This document shows, piece after piece, positions 44,561 through 54,059 of a DNA stretch of 64,000 bases. The position numbers and the translations under genes are program-made. Within the stretch, counting starts at the first letter, position 1. Every line of letters starts with the position of its first letter. The stretch is from Bacteroidales bacterium (lineage in GTDB: Bacteria; Bacteroidota; Bacteroidia; Bacteroidales; WCHB1-69), in NCBI GenBank assembly GCA_017617445.1, contig JAFZWE010000004.1, positions 1 through 64,000 on the forward strand. The letters are read 5' to 3'. The notes below the pieces were generated by a model. That model did not search any database. It was not told where the DNA came from and worked only from the letters and a program-made list of their open reading frames with translations.

Positions 44561-45412
44561 CTATTCTGAAAAACGCTGCATCACCGTGTCAGCATAGGTC
44601 TTTGATAACGGGATACGTGTGCCATCAGATTCGTCAAATGAGATGGAGAATCCCTCCTTATCTCGGCTTATCAGTTTAATTTTCTGCAAATTCGCCATAT
44701 ACGACCGGTGACATCGTGCAAACCCCATTTGGGTCAGTTCTGGCTCCAATGCCTTGATCTTATTCCGCAACATTGAGTGCTCCAGTTTTCCCTTATCCAT
44801 ATAGTGAATGTTCACATAGTTGTCGTTGGATTCTAAAAACAGAATGCTGCTCTTCTTGATAGAGAGGCGCAGTTTGCCCTTTTCATCGGTGAAATTCACT
44901 GTATCGTCTGCAATTTCTTCGGATACTGTTCCAACCTTTTGAGAACGAGCCCGCAATTCTCTGATGATAAGCTCTTTGGTTTTGAGTCCGATGAACAGAT
45001 AGGAAATAAGGTAGGGGATGACCAACATGGTGGGGATGTAAATGAGCGCGCGTTTAAAAATCTCCTGTGCCGGACGGGAATCATGAAGGACGGTTTTTGA
45101 GATGATAAGATAGAGAATGGTGATGATGAAGATTTCAGCAAAAAGCCACAGCACGTATGCCAATACGGAAAGAAGTTTCTTCTTGTTGACAAAGTGCATG
45201 ATGATGCGGCTGATGATCATCACGACCAAACCACCGACAATTACGCAAGTGGAGTATAGCGAAGTGGTTTGATACTGGTTATTGTTGAACCATCCCGCAT
45301 CCTTGAATGGAGCAAATACATTGACGAAAAATAGCGTAAAAAAAGTTAGAAACATCAAGAGATAGACGTTGGTGGTTCCTTTCGCAAGATATTTGGGTAT
45401 TCTTCTGTTCAT
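44561..45412 (-). CDS. Membrane-anchored LytTR-type transcriptional regulator
   Basis: 283 residues from the ATG at 45412; a longer start would precede the promoter motif. Four hydrophobic segments (about 15-35, 48-68, 80-105, 125-150) are followed by a cytoplasmic LytTR domain (about 185-280: ILFLESNDNYVNIHY, MLRNKIKALEPEL, GFARCHRSYMANL). There is no receiver domain, so it is not a classical response regulator; membrane-bound LytTR proteins of this kind occur in Bacteroidota. Targets are unknown. It converges on the GH92 gene with a 5-base gap. Confidence 0.82.
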   Translation of the reverse strand: MNRRIPKYLAKGTTNVYLLMFLTFFTLFFVNVFAPFKDAGWFNNNQYQTTSLYSTCVIVGGLVVMIISRIIMHFVNKKKLLSVLAYVLWLFAEIFIITILYLIISKTVLHDSRPAQEIFKRALIYIPTMLVIPYLISYLFIGLKTKELIIRELRARSQKVGTVSEEIADDTVNFTDEKGKLRLSIKKSSILFLESNDNYVNIHYMDKGKLEHSMLRNKIKALEPELTQMGFARCHRSYMANLQKIKLISRDKEGFSISFDESDGTRIPLSKTYADTVMQRFSE

Positions 45413-45433
45413 TTTGGCCACATTTAAAAGGGG

Positions 45434-45442
45434 GCAAAAATA
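45434..45442 (-). promoter_or_regulatory. -7 promoter motif for the LytTR gene
   Basis: TATTTTTGC on the minus strand, 22 bases upstream of the chosen start. Confidence 0.65.
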
Positions 45443-45607
45443 CATAAAATATTTTTTCACCCCTCCATCCCGTTTTTCACCCCTAAAAAGGCCATTTTCG
45501 CACCTCTCACTTGTAGGAAACAACATATTTTCAAAGCAAAAGCAGAAAAAATGTTCTTTTGCCGCCGAAATAACCCATCAACCTTTCATGTTCAAATTTA
45601 CTATTCC

Positions 45608-48094
45608 ATGCTTCAAAATCGAGACAAAATCGCATTGAAATACCGCGATGCCAATTATACCTACAAGGAACTTTTGCAGATTTCGGCCTGTTTCTCGCAG
45701 AAATTCTCAGAGACGGAGAATTCGGAGCGGGTAGCGATTTTCGCCGAAAATTCACCTGAATGGGTGTTTGCTTTCTATGGAGCCGTGCGCTGCGGCAGTG
45801 TGGTGGTCCCCGTAGATGTGCTCTCCACCGCCAAGGAGGTGGCTTACGTGCTCAGTGATTGCCGTCCCGGTATCGTTTTCACTTCCACTTCAAAAAAAAG
45901 TCTCCTGGAAGAGGCGGTCGCCATGGTGGAGAATTACCAATGTACCATCGTGACCCCTGAAAACGTGGACATCACCGGCTATGCGGAGTGTCCCGTCCAG
46001 CCCATTGAAAACCGTCCGCTTGACGATACCCTGCTCATTATCTACACGTCAGGGACCACTGGCACGCCCAAAGGGGTGATGATCACCACCCGCAACGTGC
46101 TCTACAATGTAAACTCCGTGTCGCGGAATGTGCCGATTTTCACCGAGAAACGCAACGTGCTGGTGCTGCTGCCCCTGCACCATGCCTTCCCGCTGATGGG
46201 CTCGCTGATTGCCCCGCTCTATGTGGGCGGTACGGCCTGCATCGCTGATGGCATGACCGCCGAGAGCATTCTCGAAATGTTGAATAAAGGGAAAATCAAC
46301 ATTATCATTGGGGTGCCGCGCCTCTACGATATGTTGGCCAAGGGGGTGATGAACAAAATCAACGCCCATGGAATCACCCGCGCCATCTATGGCACCGCAA
46401 AGTTTTGCCGCAGTCAGTGGCTGTCACGCCTCCTCTTCCGGAGCGTTCACCAGAAGTTCGGCGGCCATATCGACTACCTCGTGTCGGGTGGTGCAGCCCT
46501 GTCTGACGCTACCGCAGAGGTGTTCAAAACCCTCGGCTTTTACGTACTGGAGGGTTACGGCATGACCGAAACAGCGCCCATGATCAGCTTCACCCGCCCC
46601 GGCGGCCGCAAAATCGGCTATGTCGGACAGCCCCTGCCCGGCATCGAGGTGCGTATCAGCGAAGAGGGCGAAGTGTGCGTCAAGGGAGACAACGTGATGA
46701 AAGGCTACTTTCAACGTCCCGAGGAAACGGATGCCATCATCCGCGACGGATGGTTGCATACCGGCGATATGGGCTTCCTCGACAAGTACGGGCTCAAGCT
46801 CACCGGCCGTCTCAAAGACATAATTGTCACTCCGAACGGCAAAAATATCAATCCCGAAAATCTTGAGGCCGACATGGTGGCCTTCTCTCCCATGTTCAAA
46901 GAGGTGGGTGTTTTTATGGAAAACGGTCTGTTGCAGGCGGTTGTTCGTCCTGAGATGACGGCTCTTCGCGACACGTATGTGGAGAATATCCAGCAGGTGT
47001 TGAAGGAGGTGGTGGCGGACTTCAACCAGACACAGCCCTCCTACAAGCGCATTCAGCGTTTCCACATCGTCTCTTCCGAACTGCCCAAGACGCGTCTCGG
47101 CAAGATCCAGCATTTTAGGCTTTCGTCGCTCATCCAGCCGGTGGAGCAGGCTTGTGCGGAGGAGGATGTGGAGAATGCAAGTCCCGTGTTCTTGAGACTG
47201 AAGAAGTACCTTGAGTCGGAAACAGGCCATTCGGTGCATACTCACGACCATTTTGAAATCGACCTTGCCATGGATTCACTCTCCCGCGTGGCGCTCATGG
47301 CCTTTGTGTATTCCAATTTCGGGGTGCAGGTGGATGAGGAGAAGATGGACGAACTCAACACCCTAGCTTTGCTGAGCGAGTTTGTGGAGAGCCGCGCCAA
47401 CGATGCGCAGGCGACGCAGGAGGTGGTGTCGTGGGAAAGCATCCTGTTGGGCAATCTTACCGGCGTTACCCTCCCCAAACCCGGTGTCATCCACCTGTTT
47501 ACGCGCTCGGTGTGCGACTTTCTAGTTCGTGTATTCTGCCGTTGCAAGTCAAAAGGTCAGGAGAACATTCCGGAAGAGGCCTGCATCATTGTGGCCAACC
47601 ACCGCAGTGCTCTCGATGGTGTGTTCATCACCTCGCAGATGCGGCTGCTGTCGGCTCGCAAGACCTTCATTTTCGCCAAGGCCAAACACTGGAAAAGCCG
47701 TTTCGCCCGCTTCATGGCCGAGAAAAACAACGTGATTCTCATGGACATCAACAAAAACCTCACCGACTCGCTCCGGCAGATGGCTGCGGCGCTGAAGGGA
47801 GGACAGAAGGTGATCATTTTCCCCGAAGGAACACGCTCTAAAAACAAACGACTCAACGAGTTCAGAGATACTTTTGCCATTTTGAGCCGCACCCTCAATG
47901 TGCCCATCGTGCCTGTGGCCATAGAGGGCTCAGAAAGCGCAGTATATGAGCACATTGCCTTTCCCCGCTTCCAAAATCGTGTGGATGTGAAATTCATGAA
48001 ACCCATCTATCCAGAGCACAGCAAGAATGCCAAGGTTTTGAAAGAAAGAGTGTTTAGGATTTTCAAAGACGTGCTGGAAACGGGGAAAAAGTAG
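45608..48094 (+). CDS. Trifunctional acyl-activating enzyme / acyl carrier protein / 1-acyl-glycerol-phosphate acyltransferase fusion
   Basis: 828 residues from the ATG at 45608; an upstream in-frame ATG (45551) lies in the promoter-like region and adds no conserved sequence. The AMP-binding domain covers about 1-510, with LLIIYTSGTTGTPKGVMIT (142-160), LEGYGMTETAPM and GWLHTGDMGFLDKYG. A carrier-protein domain (about 535-605) has the phosphopantetheine Ser in AMDSLSRVA (S557). A PlsC acyltransferase (about 640-828) has NHRSALDG (664-671) and EGTRS (740-744). Together these would activate a free fatty acid, hold it on the built-in carrier and transfer it to a lysophospholipid. E. coli Aas has related activities but the domains in the opposite order and no carrier domain. 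Confidence 0.88.
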   Translation: MLQNRDKIALKYRDANYTYKELLQISACFSQKFSETENSERVAIFAENSPEWVFAFYGAVRCGSVVVPVDVLSTAKEVAYVLSDCRPGIVFTSTSKKSLLEEAVAMVENYQCTIVTPENVDITGYAECPVQPIENRPLDDTLLIIYTSGTTGTPKGVMITTRNVLYNVNSVSRNVPIFTEKRNVLVLLPLHHAFPLMGSLIAPLYVGGTACIADGMTAESILEMLNKGKINIIIGVPRLYDMLAKGVMNKINAHGITRAIYGTAKFCRSQWLSRLLFRSVHQKFGGHIDYLVSGGAALSDATAEVFKTLGFYVLEGYGMTETAPMISFTRPGGRKIGYVGQPLPGIEVRISEEGEVCVKGDNVMKGYFQRPEETDAIIRDGWLHTGDMGFLDKYGLKLTGRLKDIIVTPNGKNINPENLEADMVAFSPMFKEVGVFMENGLLQAVVRPEMTALRDTYVENIQQVLKEVVADFNQTQPSYKRIQRFHIVSSELPKTRLGKIQHFRLSSLIQPVEQACAEEDVENASPVFLRLKKYLESETGHSVHTHDHFEIDLAMDSLSRVALMAFVYSNFGVQVDEEKMDELNTLALLSEFVESRANDAQATQEVVSWESILLGNLTGVTLPKPGVIHLFTRSVCDFLVRVFCRCKSKGQENIPEEACIIVANHRSALDGVFITSQMRLLSARKTFIFAKAKHWKSRFARFMAEKNNVILMDINKNLTDSLRQMAAALKGGQKVIIFPEGTRSKNKRLNEFRDTFAILSRTLNVPIVPVAIEGSESAVYEHIAFPRFQNRVDVKFMKPIYPEHSKNAKVLKERVFRIFKDVLETGKK

Positions 48095-48286
48095 TTTTTT
48101 TTTTCTGTCATGTTAACTGTTTTAATTTTTGGAAAGGATTACTTTCTGTTGTGAAGGAATAAATTTTATTTGAATGTTTTCTTCATAACATGTTGTTTTA
48201 TTGCATTTTACAATTCTACAATTCTGTTTTTTTCAATGAGGGTTCACATTTCTGCTATGAGGGATTAAATATTTATGAAATATCTG
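48095..48286. other. AT-rich intergenic region without visible gene
   Basis: A run of ten T follows the stop of the acyltransferase fusion but without a convincing stem. The short direct repeat ACAATTCTACAATTCT is the only other feature seen. Confidence 0.5.
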
Positions 48287-48295
48287 TATTTTTGC
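48287..48295 (+). promoter_or_regulatory. -7 promoter motif for the FISUMP gene
   Basis: TATTTTTGC, 23 bases before the ATG at 48319. Confidence 0.7.
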
Positions 48296-48318
48296 AAACA
48301 CCTTAATCCCAAAATCCT

Positions 48319-49749
48319 ATGAAAAAAGCATTTACATTTTTTGCAATGCTGATATTGTTTGCGACAGTATCGGCACAGACGGTCACCGTGACATTTACAG
48401 GTCGCATGGCAGAAACCAATGAGGTCGTTCCTCTCACTTTTGTGACGGTCCAAAATTTGAGCCGCGGTTGGATAGAGACACTTCGTTATCCCGATAGCGT
48501 ATTGGTGATGACGGATGTGACAGGGGTGCAAGAGTGGCAGCATACAAATGATATCATGCTGTACCAGAATACCCCCAATCCTTTTCATGGCACCACGGAG
48601 GTGCAATTGAGTGTTGCCTCCCCTGGCCATGTTTCCATTGAAATCAGCGATATTTTCGGACGTGTTGTGGCGGCGGAAAATGTTTTTCTTTCGCAAGCGG
48701 GAACCCATCGGTTTCGTGCAAACCTTCCTATTGCAGGGACTTACCTAATGACTGCCCGTCAGAATAATCAGACAGCATCCATCAAGATGGTGGGCAGTGG
48801 CGGCAATGGTAACAGTAGTGGAATAGACTATGTTGGTGGAATCCAGCCCTCCGAGACCCCATTGATGGAGAAAGGGGCCGTCAAAGCAAGGAGCCCGCAT
48901 CCGTATCTCCCTGGAGACGTGATACTTTGCCAAGGTTTTTCCGTCAATGAGAGCGATCAATTAATGCACAGCGATCCGATACAGCAGGAGATTAACAATA
49001 TTTCACAAGACATTCCATTGTTATTTTCAACGACAGCCACAACAACTTACCAATCTTGTCCTGGAACGCCCATCGTCATGGACCATGAGGGCAACATTTA
49101 CACCACAGTGTTGATGGGCAACCAGTGTTGGACCAGAGAGAACATGCGTTGCACCACTTCCCCCAATGGTTGCCTGCAGGTGGGTTGCACTTCGGCAGAT
49201 TATTCCCAACCGTTCTGGTATTATGATTTTTCCAACGCAGACATCCCTTTGATTGATTGTGGCATCTACTATACTTGGGCAGGTGCGATGGATACCACGT
49301 CAAATGCGCTTATCGGGAATTCATTTACGGGGCGCAGGGGCATCTGTCCACTGGGGTGGCATGTGCCGAGTTATGACGAGTTGGATACACTGTGCAACTA
49401 TGTGAGCAGCCATAGCGAATTCCTGTGCGATACTGACAGCATTTCATACATTGCCAAAGCATTAGCTTCTGAAAATTATTGGAACACAGATACTACTGTC
49501 TGTGCCGTAGGGAACGACCCCTCAGCCAACAATGCCACGGGCTTTTCGATGGTTCCAGCAGGATTTTATGAGCCTGTATTGGCGGCAATCGCCTATAGGG
49601 GTGATGATGGTTATTTCTGGTCCTCCACATCTCTCATGAATTCGGGTTATTCGGCCTATTCCTTTGGCATCCTCCGCAACTGGGCCAAAGTTACTCGGGG
49701 TGCTTCGGGCAAGAACTTTGGAAATGCTGTCCGCTGCATCCGCGATTAA
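48319..49749 (+). CDS. Secreted FISUMP-domain protein with an internal T9SS-like domain
   Basis: 476 residues. Signal peptide 1-20 (ending TVSAQ). Residues 80-158 look like a type A T9SS sorting module (MLYQNTPNPFHGTTEVQLSV, IEISDIFGRVV, LPIAGTYLMTA), but here it is internal. The C-terminal half (about 255-476) is a FISUMP domain: VMDHEGNIYTTVLMGNQCWT, GICPLGWHVPSYDELDTLC, GYFWSSTSL and GNAVRCIRD at the very end. Cysteines are frequent in the middle region. It is probably exported and surface-exposed; its biological role is unknown. Confidence 0.82.
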   Translation: MKKAFTFFAMLILFATVSAQTVTVTFTGRMAETNEVVPLTFVTVQNLSRGWIETLRYPDSVLVMTDVTGVQEWQHTNDIMLYQNTPNPFHGTTEVQLSVASPGHVSIEISDIFGRVVAAENVFLSQAGTHRFRANLPIAGTYLMTARQNNQTASIKMVGSGGNGNSSGIDYVGGIQPSETPLMEKGAVKARSPHPYLPGDVILCQGFSVNESDQLMHSDPIQQEINNISQDIPLLFSTTATTTYQSCPGTPIVMDHEGNIYTTVLMGNQCWTRENMRCTTSPNGCLQVGCTSADYSQPFWYYDFSNADIPLIDCGIYYTWAGAMDTTSNALIGNSFTGRRGICPLGWHVPSYDELDTLCNYVSSHSEFLCDTDSISYIAKALASENYWNTDTTVCAVGNDPSANNATGFSMVPAGFYEPVLAAIAYRGDDGYFWSSTSLMNSGYSAYSFGILRNWAKVTRGASGKNFGNAVRCIRD

Positions 49750-49789
49750 AGAATCATATAGAAGATGACCACAAGAGAAAATGTGGGAC

Positions 49790-51559
49790 TTATTGCACCA
49801 CCACCTTGCGCGTGGTGATGCCCTTGTTGTCTCGAATCTTTACAAGATAAACACCTTTCTTCCAGTTGCTTACATTGATTATGGTGTAAATGTCGCTGGA
49901 AGAATTGTGTTGAATGCGCTTCCCGCTCATATCGTACACCTCGATGTCCATGGGGCTCTTGGCATCGTTTCTTATGGTGAAATGCGTGCCGCTGACAGGA
50001 TTGGGGTAAAGGGTGAAGTCATTGGCATTTTCCTTGCAAGCGATAACATAGTAGATTTCCAAAAACCAAATTGCTGTGTCGTGATGAGGTGTTGTAACAG
50101 AGTAGGTTGTTAGTCGCTGAATAGCAATGTCGCACAAATAGCAGGTGTCATCAGGATATACTTCATCTGTGATAGGAGTGTAGGTGACGCCCAGTGGCAC
50201 TTGAAGTAAAATGTCGTTTAGCGTGGCACCAGGATTAGAATTGTAACCATCCACTAAAATGTACGGAGAATCAATATCACATACCCACTCTCTTTCATAT
50301 TCAAAAGGGTAATGTTCAAATGAACTCACGCCATAAACCGTCGGAAAAATCGGGAGAATGGGCTCGTACTCCACCCGTCCGAGGTTGGACTGATCCGCTT
50401 TGTGCAGAATCACGCTCTCGGCAAAGGCGGTGTCGTTGGCGCCCCAGTAGTTGCCGATGGCAGTCACATCCAGCGTGGAGTACTGGCTCATGGCAAAGGC
50501 GTACAACTCGCCGTCGTTGCTGTTGTCGTACAGTACGTTATGGCCCCAATCGTCGTTGGTGCCCATGTCAATCCGGTAGCGGTAAACGGCCGTCACGCCC
50601 CACAGGTTGCCGGCGATGATGTTGCGCCGGATCTTGGCGTAGCAGGTGGTGTCGTACCCGTAGATGGAGATGCCGCTACCGCCGTTCATCGGGTCGGTCT
50701 CCAAGTTGTTGTCGGTGATGATATTGTCGAGGATCTCCGCCGAGATGTTGGTGCCGGTCTGCGTGTAGCCGTAGCGGTTGTGGGTGATGGTGTTGCCCGA
50801 CAGTAGCACCTGTGTCACCTGTTCGGCCCCCACCAGGTTGGAGATGGCGATGCCGCCGCTCATCGTGCTGGCCACGCCCTCGATGCGGTTGCCAGTGATG
50901 ACGATGGTGTCGGTGCCGCCAATACCCAAGTTGATCTGCGGATTGTTGGTATTATCTAATACATTGTTATACAAACGGTTGTTAATGATTCTGGGAGAAC
51001 TTTCCGCGTTGGCAGGCGACTGTATGGCGGCTGCGTGGTTGTCGTGGAAATAGCACTCTTCAATCACGGGATTGCACTGCATCATGCGGATGGCCGACTC
51101 GGTGAAGCCGCTGAACTCGCAGTTGCGGACGGTCACTTCGCAGCCAGTCAGAAAGATGCTTTTCCCGTTTTCGAAGGCGATGCTGCGGACGGTGCCGTGC
51201 GAGCCCTCCTCAAACCGCCACTCGTAGGCGGGGGTTGTCAGGCTGTCCAACTCGGCGGCCACGGTCAGCAGGTCGTTCCGTTCATCGCACAGTAGGGTGC
51301 CTTGCACGTTGAATGTCAGACCGTTGTGGAAGATGAGCGCTTGCAGGGTGTCCTCCAGCTGCAGGGAGTCGGGGGCGGTGAGGATGAAGTCTTCATACAG
51401 GTGATAGACGCCCGGGGCGGTACATACCACCGCTTCCGGGTGGCTGGCGGTGAAGTCCGACAGCGTGTAGTGGGCTCCTGTGCCGTCGGTTACAATCTGT
51501 GCTTTTCCTTGTAAAATTGGCAAAGCAATGATAAACAATAAGATAAAGCTTCTTTTCAT
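49790..51559 (-). CDS. Secreted right-handed beta-helix protein with C-terminal T9SS sorting domain
   Basis: 589 residues from the ATG at 51559, which directly opens the signal peptide (1-21, ending LQGKAQ); a start ten codons upstream overlaps the promoter motif. Residues about 100-390 contain successive short strands of the parallel beta-helix type (VTVRNCEFSGFTESAIRMMQ, PVIEECYFHDNHAAAI, PRIINNRLYNN, IVITGNRIEG, AEILDNIITDNN, AKIRRNIIAGN). The C-terminal ~75 residues are a type A sorting domain (FTLYPNPVSGTHFTI, IEVYDMSGKRI, WKKGVYLVKIRD). Such helices often bind or cleave polysaccharide, but no catalytic residues can be assigned. Confidence 0.83.
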   Translation of the reverse strand: MKRSFILLFIIALPILQGKAQIVTDGTGAHYTLSDFTASHPEAVVCTAPGVYHLYEDFILTAPDSLQLEDTLQALIFHNGLTFNVQGTLLCDERNDLLTVAAELDSLTTPAYEWRFEEGSHGTVRSIAFENGKSIFLTGCEVTVRNCEFSGFTESAIRMMQCNPVIEECYFHDNHAAAIQSPANAESSPRIINNRLYNNVLDNTNNPQINLGIGGTDTIVITGNRIEGVASTMSGGIAISNLVGAEQVTQVLLSGNTITHNRYGYTQTGTNISAEILDNIITDNNLETDPMNGGSGISIYGYDTTCYAKIRRNIIAGNLWGVTAVYRYRIDMGTNDDWGHNVLYDNSNDGELYAFAMSQYSTLDVTAIGNYWGANDTAFAESVILHKADQSNLGRVEYEPILPIFPTVYGVSSFEHYPFEYEREWVCDIDSPYILVDGYNSNPGATLNDILLQVPLGVTYTPITDEVYPDDTCYLCDIAIQRLTTYSVTTPHHDTAIWFLEIYYVIACKENANDFTLYPNPVSGTHFTIRNDAKSPMDIEVYDMSGKRIQHNSSSDIYTIINVSNWKKGVYLVKIRDNKGITTRKVVVQ

Positions 51560-51585
51560 ACGGCTGGATAGTTTTTTTTCAAAAA

Positions 51586-51594
51586 GCAAAATTA
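51586..51594 (-). promoter_or_regulatory. -7 promoter motif for the beta-helix gene
   Basis: TAATTTTGC on the minus strand, 27 bases upstream of the ATG. Confidence 0.6.
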
Positions 51595-51614
51595 CTCATT
51601 TTTTCAAAAATGCG

Positions 51615-51623
51615 TATCTTTGC
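51615..51623 (+). promoter_or_regulatory. -7 promoter motif for the MATE gene
   Basis: TATCTTTGC, 26 bases before the ATG at 51649; it overlaps a longer in-frame ORF and so argues for the shorter protein. Confidence 0.7.
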
Positions 51624-51648
51624 AGCTGAAATTTTCACCACACTCGTG

Positions 51649-52950
51649 ATGAATAAGGAGATTCTTAAACTCGCCATTCCCAGCATCTTAGCCAATATCA
51701 CCATCCCGTTGGTCGGTTTGGTGGATGTGGCCATCATCGGACATATTTCCGATGCGACGGCTATCGGTGGCATTGCCATCGGTACGCTGCTGTTCGATCT
51801 GCTGTACTGGAATTTTGGTTTCCTGCGCGTGGGTACCAGCGGTCTCACAGCCCAGGCCTTCGGCGCCAAGGACGACCGTCTGGCGGTGGGCATCTTTCGC
51901 CAGAACCTGCTACTGGCGGGCTTTTCCACCCTGTTGGTGTGGGCTATCCAGTGGCTTTTCCTGATGGTCGCTCTCAAGTGCATTCCCTGCACTCCGGAGG
52001 TGGCAGACTTCGCCAGCCAATATTTCTACATCCGCATCTGGGCGGCACCGGCCACCCTCGGACTCATGGTCTTCAAGGGGTGGTTCATCGGGATGCAGAA
52101 CACGGTGGCCCCGATGGTTTGCGATATCGTGGTCAATGTGGTGAACATGGTGGCCAGCTACGTGCTGGCGTTGCACACGCCGCTCGGCATGTTGGGCGTG
52201 GCGCACGGTACGGTCATCGCCCAGTATGTAGGCTTGTTGACGGCAACGGCCTTCTTGCTCATCCGTTATGGTAAAATGATGAAAGCACATCTCTTTGAGC
52301 CTAAGATATTTAATAATATGGAGAAGGTGGCGCGGCTGGCGGGCAACCTGTTCATCCGCTCCGTCGGTTTCATGGTGATTTATGTGGGTTTCACGGCCAT
52401 CGCTTCCAATTATGGCGACGTACAGCTGGCCGTAAGTTCCATCATGATGAAGCTGTTCATGCTCTTCTCCTATTTCGTGGATGGTTTTGCCTACGCGGGC
52501 GAGGCACTCACGGGCCGTTTTATCGGCGAGCGCAATGAGGAACGGCTGCATGCCGCGGTGCGCATCCTGTTTTTGTGGTGTATCGGTGTGGGGCTGGTTT
52601 TCACACTCGTTTATGCTGCGGCCGGCGAGTGGTCGGTCAGGATTATGACGGACAATGTGCCGGTGATTGTGGCATCGCATCCGTTTTTGCCGTGGCTGAT
52701 TGCCATGCCGCTCATCAGCTGTCTGGCCTTCATGTGGGATGGTATTTACATCGGTGCGGCAGCGGGCAAAGAGGTGAGAAACTGCATGTTATGGGCCGCC
52801 TTGGGGTTTGTTTTAGGGTATCTTTGCTGTTACAAATCCATTGGCATACAGGCACTTTATGTGGGATATTTCGTCCACCTGCTGGTGCGCACCTTGTATC
52901 TCTCTTTTTTATGGAAAAAGACGAAAGGCAAAGCCTTTTCTATTGCTTGA
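51649..52950 (+). CDS. MATE-family efflux transporter (DinF-like)
   Basis: 433 residues with twelve hydrophobic segments across the length. The start NKEILKLAIPSILANITIPL and VDVAIIGHISDATAIGG are typical of the DinF branch, as is WNFGFLRVGTSGLTAQAFGA. It probably exports organic cations or toxic metabolites using a Na+ or H+ gradient. It is monocistronic, with a convergent regulator gene downstream. Confidence 0.9.
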   Translation: MNKEILKLAIPSILANITIPLVGLVDVAIIGHISDATAIGGIAIGTLLFDLLYWNFGFLRVGTSGLTAQAFGAKDDRLAVGIFRQNLLLAGFSTLLVWAIQWLFLMVALKCIPCTPEVADFASQYFYIRIWAAPATLGLMVFKGWFIGMQNTVAPMVCDIVVNVVNMVASYVLALHTPLGMLGVAHGTVIAQYVGLLTATAFLLIRYGKMMKAHLFEPKIFNNMEKVARLAGNLFIRSVGFMVIYVGFTAIASNYGDVQLAVSSIMMKLFMLFSYFVDGFAYAGEALTGRFIGERNEERLHAAVRILFLWCIGVGLVFTLVYAAAGEWSVRIMTDNVPVIVASHPFLPWLIAMPLISCLAFMWDGIYIGAAAGKEVRNCMLWAALGFVLGYLCCYKSIGIQALYVGYFVHLLVRTLYLSFLWKKTKGKAFSIA

Positions 52951-52976
52951 AAAAGAGATTAGTGTTTTCCCCATGA

Positions 52977-53882
52977 TTATTCTCTCCATTGTCGTGGTGT
53001 AATTCCCGTATGGTACTTGAAAAACTGGTGAAAAACAGGTACACTGCTGAAGTGGAGGTTCTCTGCAATCTCCTTGATGGTCATATCCGAGTATTTCAGC
53101 ATACTTTTAGCCTCCATAATCACCATGGAGTCAATCCAATCCGGGGCAGAACGTCCGCTCACTTTCTTAACCAACTTGGAAAGGTATTTGGGTGTGAGAT
53201 ACATTTTTGCAGCATAGAATTCCACTCTTCTCTCCGTGCTATGGTACTGTGTGACAAGCTGCAGAAACTGTTCAAAAACCATTTTATTACGCCCTGACAA
53301 GTCCGTTTTTGCCGCAGGATTATCGCTGATTCTTCCTGCCCAAAGCGTTCCCATCATGTAAAATATGGAGGAAAACAATGAACGAATGGCCTCTCTGAGG
53401 TTCGGTATCCCAGCATTCAACATCTCCTCTGCCAATTCATAATATTTGACACTGATATTGAACTCCTTTTGCGACAGCACAATACATGGATTATCCAATA
53501 TTGCCATGCTCTCTTCAAACAACTTGGCAAAGTCCATTCTCACATCGGAAATCAGGTTGCGGGAGACCCCCATCACCACCACCTGAGGCGGTTCGTTCTC
53601 ATCGGCCACCTCACTCACACGTACAATATTGCCTGGCACATACAGCAGCAACGTATTCTCACTCAATTCAAATGACTTCAGATTTAAGTCCACCTGAAGC
53701 CGCCCACGGAGACACACAACCACCACAAAGCCGTCAAAACGACATGGATACCTGAAAAGAAGGAGATTTTTGTCCACCTCCGTTTTCATCAGGAAAAAAT
53801 CATCCGACAACCCGTCATGGTCAGGAATCTGGAAATGCTTTCGTACTCCATGTATATCTAAAATGTGAAGAGCTTCTGTCAT
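52977..53882 (-). CDS. AraC-family transcriptional regulator
   Basis: 301 residues from the ATG at 53882; a longer start would run into the promoter motif. The N-terminal ~180 residues are a cupin-like sensing domain (LNLKSFELSENTLLLYVPGN). The C-terminal AraC domain has both HTH motifs: AAKMYLTPKYLSKLVKKVSG, then IKEIAENLHFSSVPVFHQFF and YHTGITPRQWRE at the very end. It is transcribed away from the tolC operon across a 177-base gap containing an inverted repeat, so it probably regulates that operon in response to an unknown compound. Confidence 0.88.
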   Translation of the reverse strand: MTEALHILDIHGVRKHFQIPDHDGLSDDFFLMKTEVDKNLLLFRYPCRFDGFVVVVCLRGRLQVDLNLKSFELSENTLLLYVPGNIVRVSEVADENEPPQVVVMGVSRNLISDVRMDFAKLFEESMAILDNPCIVLSQKEFNISVKYYELAEEMLNAGIPNLREAIRSLFSSIFYMMGTLWAGRISDNPAAKTDLSGRNKMVFEQFLQLVTQYHSTERRVEFYAAKMYLTPKYLSKLVKKVSGRSAPDWIDSMVIMEAKSMLKYSDMTIKEIAENLHFSSVPVFHQFFKYHTGITPRQWRE

Positions 53883-53901
53883 ATTGTTATTTTTTTGCCG
53901 A

Positions 53902-53909
53902 CAAAAATA
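53902..53909 (-). promoter_or_regulatory. -7 promoter motif for the araC-type gene
   Basis: TATTTTTG on the minus strand, 19 bases upstream of the chosen start. Confidence 0.6.
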
Positions 53910-53910
53910 C

Positions 53911-53957
53911 AAAAAAGTAGCCAAATATTATAAAAAGTCGTTTTTTTCTACTTTTTT
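53911..53957. promoter_or_regulatory. Candidate operator: inverted repeat between the regulator and the tolC operon
   Basis: AAAAAAGTAG (53911-53920) is perfectly matched by CTACTTTTTT (53948-53957), with related TATTATAAAAAG and TATAATAAAAAG sequences inside and beside it. It lies immediately upstream of the regulator's -7 motif. It is AT-rich, so chance symmetry is possible. Confidence 0.45.
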
Positions 53958-54059
53958 ATAATAAAAAGGCGAAAAACAGAAACAATTATTTCACTTTTTG
54001 GCACAATAGTTGAAATGATGTGGAGTTATCTATGGGCCTTAATCATTCAACCTAAAAAA

